NCBI GenBank assembly: GCA_017396925.1 | Contig: JAFQKM010000297.1 | Location: forward strand, 1 to 8,550 | DNA: 8,550 nucleotides | Source of the DNA: Clostridia bacterium | GTDB lineage: Bacteria > Bacillota > Clostridia > Oscillospirales > Butyricicoccaceae | Direction of reading: 5' to 3' | Shown here: positions 1 to 4,549 of the stretch, one piece after another | How the letters are laid out: every line of letters starts with the position of its first letter | Numbering within the stretch: the first letter of the stretch is position 1 | The notes under the pieces: model-generated | Database searches by the model: none | Told to the model about the DNA's origin: nothing | Seen by the model: the letters and a program-made list of their open reading frames with translations, nothing else | Position numbers and translations under genes: made by a program

Positions 1-551
1 ATCGCGGCCATACCCTGGTTCACCATGGCGGCACCATCGACGGCTATAAGAGCATCGTCGGTTATCTGCCGGGCGAGGATGTCAGCTTCGCCGTTTTGTC
101 CAATCGCGAGCGCAATCAGTCGCCCATGGCACTGGCCTATGCCGTCTGTGATCTGGCGCTGGGCCTCGAACCGATCGACTGGACAGCAAAAATGTCGGCA
201 GAACTGGATCGTCTGGCCGAAGCCGGCAAGGAAAAGTCTGGCAAGCTGCTGGCGCTGGCCGAAAAGGCCGGAGTCTTTGAAGGTGATCTCTCGGTCTACT
301 GCGGTGTTTATACCCATCCTGCCTACGGCACGCTGAAGGTAGAGGAACGGGAAGGCCGCCTCTATTGCAGCCTCGGCATCGTCACCTTCGAGGTCGCGAC
401 CATCGGCGGTGATGCCTTTATCGTCGATGCACTGGCACTGGGCATCGTCCCCGGCGCCTTTGTGCGCGGCGCCAATGGCTGTGTGATTGAGGTGCAGGTG
501 GGTCTGGAACCCGATCTGCCCCACTATATCGGCTTCAAACTGGCAGAATAG
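1..551 (+). CDS. Serine hydrolase, beta-lactamase family (C-terminal part)
   Basis: The 5' end is cut by the window. The reading frame is open from base 3 and gives 182 residues before the TAG at 549-551. The first visible residues contain HHGGTIDGYKS, which fits the third active-site motif (HxG in place of KTG) of class C beta-lactamase-like and PBP-like serine hydrolases. It is followed by a strand-like stretch ending in FAVLSNRE, typical of this fold. The last ~85 residues, with YCGVYTHPAYGTLKVEE, resemble the small beta-rich C-terminal domain (DUF3471-like) that often follows the hydrolase domain. The SxxK and YxN motifs would lie upstream of the window and cannot be checked. Substrate is unknown: such proteins include peptidases, esterases and beta-lactamase relatives, and resistance should not be assumed. 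It lies 156 bp upstream of rplS and is probably a separate transcription unit. Confidence 0.8.
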   Translation, partial: RGHTLVHHGGTIDGYKSIVGYLPGEDVSFAVLSNRERNQSPMALAYAVCDLALGLEPIDWTAKMSAELDRLAEAGKEKSGKLLALAEKAGVFEGDLSVYCGVYTHPAYGTLKVEEREGRLYCSLGIVTFEVATIGGDAFIVDALALGIVPGAFVRGANGCVIEVQVGLEPDLPHYIGFKLAE

Positions 552-571
552 ACAAAAAACAGGACGCTGGA

Positions 572-604
572 AAATGCAAAATGGTCAAAAAAATAATTGC
601 ATTT
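572..604. repeat. Inverted repeat overlapping the rplS -35 box
   Basis: AAATGCAA at 572-579 is the exact reverse complement of TTGCATTT at 597-604, with 17 bases between the arms. The right arm contains the proposed -35 hexamer of rplS (597-602). The repeat is AT-rich and not followed by a T tract, so it does not look like a terminator for the upstream hydrolase. It could be an operator for an unknown regulator or chance in an AT-rich spacer. Confidence 0.5.
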
Positions 605-628
605 CAGGGAATACTGTGCTATTATAAT
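597..628 (+). promoter_or_regulatory. Predicted sigma-A promoter of rplS
   Basis: The -35 box TTGCAT (597-602) lies 17 bp from TATTAT (620-625), which is preceded by TGC (617-619) and so forms an extended -10. A perfect TATAAT (623-628) overlaps it in a shifted register, but at a 20-bp spacing. Either register predicts a start near 632-635 and a leader of roughly 75 nt before rplS. Confidence 0.65.
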
Positions 629-641
629 CAAGCATGCATTA

Positions 642-690
642 AATTACGGATGGTCCTCTGCCGATTGGTCGGGCAAGAACATCTATGAAC
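642..690 (+). promoter_or_regulatory. Candidate L19 leader RNA structure in the rplS 5' UTR
   Basis: The transcribed leader can fold into an outer stem GATG/CATC (649-652 with 680-683). An inner hairpin forms from TCTGCCGA (657-664) and TCGGGCAAGA (669-678), with a TTGG loop (665-668) and bulged G671 and A675. Rfam describes an L19_leader family upstream of rplS in low-GC Gram-positives, thought to mediate feedback by L19. The position right before rplS and the two-stem layout fit, but I compared from memory and could not align it to the family model. Confidence 0.5.
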
Positions 691-707
691 GAAAGGAATC
701 TAGAACA

Positions 708-1049
708 ATGGATCTGATTAAGAAACTGACTGAATCTCAGCTGAAGGAAAATGCCGGCAACTTTAAGGTCGGCGACACCATCAAGGTACACGCTAAGATC
801 AAGGAAGGCACACGTGAGAGAATCCAGGTCTTCGAAGGCACCGTCATCGCCAGAAAGCACGGCGGCATCCAGGAGACAATGACTGTCAGACGTGTTTCCT
901 ACGGCGTCGGTGTCGAGAAGACATTCCCCATCCACTCCCCCAACATCGAGAAGATCGAGGTCGTGAGAAGCGGTAAGGTCAGACGCGCTAAGCTGTACTA
1001 TCTGCGTAGCAGAGTTGGTAAGGCTGCTAAGGTTAAGCAGGATATCTAA
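708..1049 (+). CDS. rplS: 50S ribosomal protein L19
   Basis: The gene encodes 113 residues, the usual L19 length. L19 is a basic 50S protein that sits at the interface with the 30S subunit. The sequence carries the family signature closely: KVGDTIKVHAKIKEG near residues 20-34, the region around VFEGTVIARKHGG, TMTVRRVSYGVGVEKTFP, and the C-terminal RRAKLYYLR followed by a basic tail. The ATG at 708 is chosen because it starts the canonical N-terminus (MDLIKKLTESQ) and has GAAAGGA 10 bases upstream; the same frame is open upstream to 597 but that part is leader sequence. It has its own promoter and structured leader and is followed by a strong terminator. Arg codons are unlike its neighbours: by hand count 6 of 10 are AGA and only one is CGC. 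trmD and rimM, its usual upstream partners, are absent here. Confidence 0.97.
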   Translation: MDLIKKLTESQLKENAGNFKVGDTIKVHAKIKEGTRERIQVFEGTVIARKHGGIQETMTVRRVSYGVGVEKTFPIHSPNIEKIEVVRSGKVRRAKLYYLRSRVGKAAKVKQDI

Positions 1050-1062
1050 CATCCGAAAAAAT

Positions 1063-1092
1063 AGGGGACGGGTTTCTCGTCCCCTTTATTTT
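1063..1092 (+). terminator. Intrinsic terminator after rplS
   Basis: AGGGGACG (1063-1070) pairs perfectly with CGTCCCCT (1078-1085) around a 7-nt loop, followed by a T-rich tail (TTTATTTT). An A-rich run precedes the left arm. It lies 13 bp past the rplS stop and should end most rplS transcripts. Confidence 0.9.
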
Positions 1093-1115
1093 CATTTCAG
1101 GCAATTTGGCAAACC

Positions 1116-1131
1116 GAGCCGTAAACGGCTC
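1116..1131 (+). other. Small hairpin ahead of lepB
   Basis: GAGCCG (1116-1121) and CGGCTC (1126-1131) can form a 6-bp stem with a TAAA loop. Only three T follow, so it is a poor terminator. It would sit in the 5' part of a readthrough transcript into lepB and its role is unknown. Confidence 0.3.
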
Positions 1132-1143
1132 TTTGAAATCATT

Positions 1144-1149
1144 AAGGTG
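1144..1149 (+). promoter_or_regulatory. Ribosome binding site that fixes the lepB start
   Basis: AAGGTG ends 7 bases before the ATG at 1157. The alternative in-frame TTG at 1106 has no Shine-Dalgarno sequence and would add 17 residues partly encoded by the 1116-1131 hairpin, so 1157 is preferred. Confidence 0.6.
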
Positions 1150-1156
1150 TTTATCT

Positions 1157-1720
1157 ATGAGTTTTAAGGATAAAAAGACCGAAGAACAGGAAAATAAAAA
1201 AACGAGTGCTGCATTGGAGCTGTTTGGCTGGGCACAGTCGCTGATCTGGGCGCTGCTTGTTCTTGTCGTGATCAGCTCTTTTTTTGTACGCATTTCGGGT
1301 GTTTCGGGCGATTCGATGTTCCCGACGCTGCATAATTTCGACCGTGTATTGGTCGAACTCAACTACAACGAGCCTGTGCGCGGCGATATGATCGTCGTTA
1401 TGGCGCCTCATTTCGACGATGAACCCCTTGTCAAGCGTATCATCGGCATCGAGGGCGACGAGATCGACATCGACGACGAGGGCAATGTATGGGTCAACGG
1501 CGAGCTGATCCTCGAGCCCTACATCAACGAGCAGGATTTTAACGGCGGCAGTGTGACGTATCCCTTCTATGTCCCTGAAGGCCATGTCTTCGTTATGGGC
1601 GACAACCGCAACCACAGCGCCGACAGCCGTGCCGATTATATTGGCGCACTCAAAACAGACGATATCATCGGCCGCGTCTTTTTCCGTATCTGGCCGATGG
1701 AAAGCTTTGGAGGTTTTTAA
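1157..1720 (+). CDS. lepB: Type I signal peptidase
   Basis: The product has 187 residues and cleaves signal peptides from exported proteins on the outer face of the membrane, using a Ser/Lys dyad. The N-terminus is a hydrophilic cytoplasmic tail of about 25 residues rich in Lys and Glu. A single membrane segment follows at about 27-44 (WAQSLIWALLVLVVISSFF), as in Gram-positive SipS-type enzymes. The catalytic Ser is S53 in SGDSMFPTL, the general-base Lys is K93 in LVKRIIGIEGD, and the conserved box E is GDNRNHSADSR at 148-158. All key residues are intact. The stop codon is directly followed by the ATG of rbgA with no gap, which indicates cotranscription and probable translational coupling. 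No clear promoter is visible between the rplS terminator and this gene. The symbol lepB is used generically; sipS-type naming would be equivalent. Confidence 0.95.
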   Translation: MSFKDKKTEEQENKKTSAALELFGWAQSLIWALLVLVVISSFFVRISGVSGDSMFPTLHNFDRVLVELNYNEPVRGDMIVVMAPHFDDEPLVKRIIGIEGDEIDIDDEGNVWVNGELILEPYINEQDFNGGSVTYPFYVPEGHVFVMGDNRNHSADSRADYIGALKTDDIIGRVFFRIWPMESFGGF

Positions 1721-2572
1721 ATGAGCATCAACTGGTATCCCGGACATATGGCCAAGACCCGCAGGCTGATGCTGGGAGACATTAAGAATATCGACATGAT
1801 CGTCGAGGTTCGCGACGCGCGTATCCCCGAGAGCTCCAAGAACCCCGATCTGATCGAACTGGCAGCAGGGAAGAAGCGTATGCTGGTCCTCAACCGCGAA
1901 GACCAGGCCGATCCCAATGCCACCGCCAAGTGGGTCAATTACTATAAATCCCAGGGTTATACCGTCATGACGGCCAACAGCCAGCAGGGCGGCTTTATGA
2001 AAGACTTTACAAAATCGGTCGAGGAATGCTGTGCCGAGCTGATCGAGCGCAATGCCCAGAAGGGCGTCAACCGCACCATCAAGATCATGATCGTCGGCAT
2101 TCCCAATGTCGGCAAGTCTTCCTTTATCAACCGCCTGCTGGGCAAGAAGTCGGCCGTTGCGGCCGACCGTCCCGGCGTCACACGCAGCAAGCAGTGGTTC
2201 AACCTGGCCGGCAAGTACGACTTTATGGATACCCCGGGCATGCTGTGGCCCAAGATCGAAGACGATGCCATCGGCTATAAGCTGGCTTTTATGGGCACCA
2301 TCCGCGACGAGATCCTCGACATCGAAGATCTGGCCTGCAAGCTGCTGGAGGTCCTGCGCGAGTCCTATACCGAGAACGTTGTAAAGCGTTATGGCATTAC
2401 AGGTATCAGCGACGAACTGACCTATGATACACTGGAAGAAATGGCCAGAAAGCGCGGCTTCCTGGCAGGCCGCGGCATGCTGGATACCGAGCGTATGGCC
2501 AAGGTCTTCATCGACGAATACCGTTCGGGCAAGCTGGGCCGCATGACCCTTGAGCTGCCCCCCAAGGTATAA
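1721..2572 (+). CDS. rbgA: Ribosome biogenesis GTPase RbgA (YlqF)
   Basis: The 283-residue protein is a circularly permuted GTPase required for late 50S subunit assembly. The G motifs appear in the permuted order G4-G5-G1-G2-G3: G4 NRED at 58-61, G5-like TANSQQ at 84-89, G1 GIPNVGKS at 126-133, G2 threonine T154 in RPGVT, and G3 DTPG at 170-173. The N-terminal NWYPGHMAKT holds H9, a histidine reported as important for GTP hydrolysis in the Bacillus subtilis protein. Residues from ~190 to the end form the helical C-terminal domain that contacts rRNA. The G4 motif has Arg where the consensus NKxD has Lys, a conservative change. The ATG abuts the lepB stop. Linkage to rplS and lepB is common in Bacillota and fits a ribosome-assembly role. 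Confidence 0.95.
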   Translation: MSINWYPGHMAKTRRLMLGDIKNIDMIVEVRDARIPESSKNPDLIELAAGKKRMLVLNREDQADPNATAKWVNYYKSQGYTVMTANSQQGGFMKDFTKSVEECCAELIERNAQKGVNRTIKIMIVGIPNVGKSSFINRLLGKKSAVAADRPGVTRSKQWFNLAGKYDFMDTPGMLWPKIEDDAIGYKLAFMGTIRDEILDIEDLACKLLEVLRESYTENVVKRYGITGISDELTYDTLEEMARKRGFLAGRGMLDTERMAKVFIDEYRSGKLGRMTLELPPKV

Positions 2573-2584
2573 GGCGGCAACGGT

Positions 2585-3211
2585 ATGTATACCTACGAAA
2601 CACCCTATTGGGAACAGGACAAGCTGGTCTGCGGCATCGACGAAGCCGGCAGAGGCCCTCTGGCCGGCCCGGTCTGTGCGGCAGCGGTCATTCTCGATCC
2701 CAACTATACCATCGAAGGTCTGAACGACTCGAAAAAACTGAGTGAGAAAAAGCGCAATCTGCTCTTTGATCAGATCAAGGAACATGCCCTCAGCTACTGC
2801 ATCGCTTTTGCAACCGAGCAGGAGATCGACGAGATCAACATTCTGCAGGCCACATTTCTGGCCATGAACCGTGCCTATGCCGGCCTGGAAAAGACGCCCG
2901 ATGCTGCCTTTGTCGATGGCAACCGCGACCCCGGCCTGCCCTGTGGCGAGACCACCTGCATCGTTAAGGGTGACGCCAAAAGCGCTTCGGTGGCGGCGGC
3001 GTCCATTCTTGCCAAGGTGACCCGAGACCGTTATATGGAGATGCTCGACGAGCAGTATCCCCAGTATCAGTTCAAGGTCCACAAAGGTTATCCCACCAAG
3101 AAGCATGTGGAGGCTTTGCTCGAGCATGGCCCATCGGAAGTCCACCGCCAGACCTTCCTCAAAAAGATCCTGGCTCGCGGTACATATAAGAATGAAGAAC
3201 ATGCAGGATAA
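2585..3211 (+). CDS. rnhB: Ribonuclease HII
   Basis: The 208-residue enzyme cleaves the RNA strand of RNA-DNA hybrids and removes single ribonucleotides misincorporated into DNA. The family signature GIDEAGRGPLAGPV starts at residue 17 and supplies the catalytic D19 and E20. Further acidic residues are D111 in FVDGN and D130 in VKGD. The following SASVAAASILAKVTRD and HKGYPTKKH (166-174) are typical of type 2 RNase H. DSKKLS at 48-53 is also conserved. AAGGCGG (2571-2577) overlaps the rbgA stop and lies 7 bases before the ATG. The 3' end overlaps yraN. The short N-terminus without an extra domain distinguishes it from RNase HIII. Confidence 0.96.
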   Translation: MYTYETPYWEQDKLVCGIDEAGRGPLAGPVCAAAVILDPNYTIEGLNDSKKLSEKKRNLLFDQIKEHALSYCIAFATEQEIDEINILQATFLAMNRAYAGLEKTPDAAFVDGNRDPGLPCGETTCIVKGDAKSASVAAASILAKVTRDRYMEMLDEQYPQYQFKVHKGYPTKKHVEALLEHGPSEVHRQTFLKKILARGTYKNEEHAG

Positions 3212-3545
3212 GCTGGTCGGCCGCTATGGCGAGCAGATCGCCGCCGATTTCCTGCGTAAAAAAGGGTATACCATCCTGGCCAGCAACTATACCACCCATG
3301 TGGGAGAGATCGATCTGATTGCCCGAAAGGGGGAAGTTGTTGCCTTTGTGGAGGTCAAGACCCGCAAGAGTCAGGGCTATCTGCCGGCCAGTGCGGCGGT
3401 AGGCAAAGAGAAACAGCGCCGCATTGTGCGTTCGGCGCAGCTTTGGATCGCCGAGAACGAAAGCTGCGACCAGTTCAGCTTTGACATCATTGAAGTCTAT
3501 ACAGAAGATAAAACCATAAGGCATATCAGAAATGCCTTTGTGTAG
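3192..3545 (+). CDS. yraN: YraN/UPF0102 family nuclease-like protein
   Basis: The predicted product has 117 residues, the usual length of UPF0102 proteins. It shows the family pattern: a helical start (RYGEQIAADFLRKKGYTIL), then GEIDLIA at 38-44 and FVEVKTRKS at 52-60. The acidic and Lys residues D41, E54 and K56 match a restriction-endonuclease-like active site. The molecular role is not settled; an endonuclease acting on branched or damaged DNA is the usual suggestion. It overlaps the end of rnhB by 20 bp, so it is very likely coupled to it. The start is uncertain: ATG 3201 (11-bp overlap) would give 114 residues, and neither ATG has a good Shine-Dalgarno sequence. Neighbouring rnhB is its common partner in Bacillota and many other bacteria. 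Confidence 0.9.
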   Translation: MKNMQDKLVGRYGEQIAADFLRKKGYTILASNYTTHVGEIDLIARKGEVVAFVEVKTRKSQGYLPASAAVGKEKQRRIVRSAQLWIAENESCDQFSFDIIEVYTEDKTIRHIRNAFV

Positions 3546-3546
3546 T

Positions 3547-3552
3547 GGTGAT
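3547..3552 (+). promoter_or_regulatory. Ribosome binding site for the metallophosphoesterase
   Basis: GGTGAT matches the 3' half of the extended Shine-Dalgarno sequence AGGAGGTGAT and ends 4 bases before the ATG at 3557. It favours that ATG over the in-frame GTG codons at 3545 and 3548, the first of which overlaps the yraN stop. Confidence 0.5.
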
Positions 3553-3556
3553 AAAA

Positions 3557-4258
3557 ATGGCACTATATGCGATCGGAGATATGCATCTGTCCGAAAGCGT
3601 CAACAAGCCGATGGATATCTTCGGCGGCGCATGGGACAATTACCGTGAAAAACTGCTGAAGGGTCTGGCCTGCCTGAGCGAGGAAGATACGCTGGTCATT
3701 GCCGGCGACTTTTCCTGGGGCATGAGCCTGCGCGAAGCGCTGGCTGATTTCAAGCTGCTGAATACCTTCCCCGGAAAGAAGATCTTCCTCAAGGGCAACC
3801 ATGACTACTGGTGGGATACGGTCAGTAAAATGAACCGTTTCTTTGCAGAGAATCAGCTGGAAAACCTCTCTTTTCTGCACAACAACACCATCTGCTGCGA
3901 AGGGATCGCTTTGTGCGGCACACGCGGCTGGTTCTTTGATCCTTCGGATGAGACGGCAGGGGACGAGAAGGTATTCAAGCGCGAGGTCATGCGTCTTGAG
4001 GCCTCCCTCAAGGAAGCCGGAAAGCTGTACCCCGACAGCGAGATCTACTGTTTTCTGCACTATCCTCCGGTCTTTATGCGCACCGAGGTCGAGCCGATCA
4101 CCGGCCTGCTGAAGCAGTATGGTGTTGCACGCTGCTACTACGGCCATCTGCATGGCGACAGCCTGCGCGGCGCATTCAACGGCACCCGCGACGGCGTGAT
4201 CTATCAGAATATTTCGGCAGACAATGTCGGCTTCAGGCCGGTCCTGCTGAAGCCGTGA
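3557..4258 (+). CDS. Metallophosphoesterase (calcineurin-like phosphohydrolase)
   Basis: This 233-residue cytoplasmic protein has the complete two-metal site of the calcineurin-like superfamily: D8 and H10 in GDMHLS, D51 in AGDFSWG, N81 and H82 in KGNHDYWW, H168 in FLHYPP, and H197 and H199 in YGHLHG. The stretch KPMDIFGGAW after the first motif resembles a clostridial group of predicted phosphohydrolases (COG1768-like, recalled, not searched). No signal peptide or membrane segment is visible, and nothing in the sequence tells the substrate; phosphoproteins, nucleotides and phospholipid headgroups are all possible for this fold. It starts 11 bp after yraN and ends before a strong terminator, so it is the last gene of the lepB cluster. 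Its link to the ribosome and RNase H genes is positional only. Confidence 0.9.
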   Translation: MALYAIGDMHLSESVNKPMDIFGGAWDNYREKLLKGLACLSEEDTLVIAGDFSWGMSLREALADFKLLNTFPGKKIFLKGNHDYWWDTVSKMNRFFAENQLENLSFLHNNTICCEGIALCGTRGWFFDPSDETAGDEKVFKREVMRLEASLKEAGKLYPDSEIYCFLHYPPVFMRTEVEPITGLLKQYGVARCYYGHLHGDSLRGAFNGTRDGVIYQNISADNVGFRPVLLKP

Positions 4259-4268
4259 TCGAAACGGT

Positions 4269-4311
4269 AAGGCTCATTCTGCGCGGCGGACTGCGCCGGA
4301 TGGGCTTTTTT
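4269..4311 (+). terminator. Intrinsic terminator of the lepB-rbgA-rnhB-yraN cluster
   Basis: GCTCATTC (4272-4279) pairs with GGATGGGC (4298-4305) with two G-U pairs. After one mismatch, GCGC (4281-4284) pairs with GCGC (4293-4296) around an 8-nt loop. Six T (4306-4311) follow, and the A-rich left flank can extend the stem. It begins about 10 bp past the metallophosphoesterase stop. Confidence 0.9.
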
Positions 4312-4367
4312 CGCTTGAAAAAACACGAAAAAACGGCCCGGAAACAGGTTTTTTACAAAAATTCATC

Positions 4368-4396
4368 TTCCCAACAGCAGAAAACTGTGTTATGAT
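4368..4396 (+). promoter_or_regulatory. Predicted sigma-A promoter of the tig-clpP-clpX unit
   Basis: TATGAT (4391-4396) is preceded directly by TGT, giving an extended -10. The -35 candidate TTCCCA (4368-4373, four of six consensus bases) lies 17 bp upstream. The predicted start is about 4403-4404, leaving a leader of roughly 147 nt before tig. No CtsR- or CIRCE-type heat-shock operator is recognisable nearby. Confidence 0.6.
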
Positions 4397-4406
4397 AGTT
4401 CGGATG

Positions 4407-4426
4407 AATGCCTTTGGGCATTTTTT
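4407..4426 (+). other. Hairpin at the predicted 5' end of the tig mRNA
   Basis: AATGCC (4407-4412) pairs perfectly with GGCATT (4417-4422) around a TTTG loop; the stem is followed by four more T (six in the run). It begins only a few bases after the predicted transcription start, so it may protect the 5' end or act as a very early attenuator. For transcripts arriving from upstream it could serve as a weak terminator. Confidence 0.5.
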
Positions 4427-4466
4427 CGGCTGCGCACACAGCGGAAAACAAATCATTATGTCTCGA

Positions 4467-4504
4467 AAGGCAGTCCGGCAGGGGAGACCCCGCAGGTCTG
4501 TTTT
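4467..4504 (+). other. Terminator-like hairpin in the tig leader
   Basis: An interrupted stem forms around GGGG (4481-4484) and CCCC (4488-4491) with an AGA loop. Further pairs are GC/GC, CC/GG and CAG (4471-4473) with CTG (4498-4500), separated by small mismatches, and AAGG/TTTT extends the base. Four T follow the GC part. It lies between the tig promoter and the tig ribosome binding site, so it could attenuate tig or simply be a processed or degenerate terminator. Confidence 0.5.
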
Positions 4505-4533
4505 GAAAAAACCATAAAGAATTTAAATATCTT

Positions 4534-4540
4534 AAGGAGG
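4534..4540 (+). promoter_or_regulatory. Strong ribosome binding site for the tig GTG start
   Basis: AAGGAGG ends 9 bases before GTG 4550. It is the best Shine-Dalgarno match among the genes here and supports the non-ATG start, because the encoded MKLTNIEKKENFQVE is the usual trigger factor N-terminus. Confidence 0.8.
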
Positions 4541-4549
4541 GTTTCCAAA

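Noticed and set aside
1..551. Antibiotic-resistance beta-lactamase
   Set aside because: The fragment carries an HxG motif and a DUF3471-like tail, which are features of the broad serine hydrolase family, not of a dedicated resistance enzyme; the SxxK and YxN motifs are outside the window.
597..707. N-terminal extension of rplS to 597
   Set aside because: The extra 37 codons coincide with the promoter and leader structure, start at the -35 box, and are not part of any L19 protein I know.
1106..1156. Longer lepB start at TTG 1106
   Set aside because: No ribosome binding site, and it would encode the leader hairpin. ATG 1157 has AAGGTG at good spacing.
1151..3202. 683-codon open frame on the minus strand across lepB, rbgA and rnhB
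   Set aside because: It is exactly in codon register with three well-identified + strand genes that share one frame, and it is open only because TTA, CTA and TCA codons are avoided. It has no protein family resemblance.
3545..3556. GTG 3545 or 3548 as start of the metallophosphoesterase
   Set aside because: GGTGAT, which is the likely ribosome binding site for ATG 3557, overlaps these codons, and the protein family begins right at the conserved strand after 3557.
4329..4354. AAAAAAC / GTTTTTT pairing as another terminator before tig
   Set aside because: Apart from one C-G pair the stem is only A-T pairs around a 13-nt loop; it is too weak and lies just after a good terminator.
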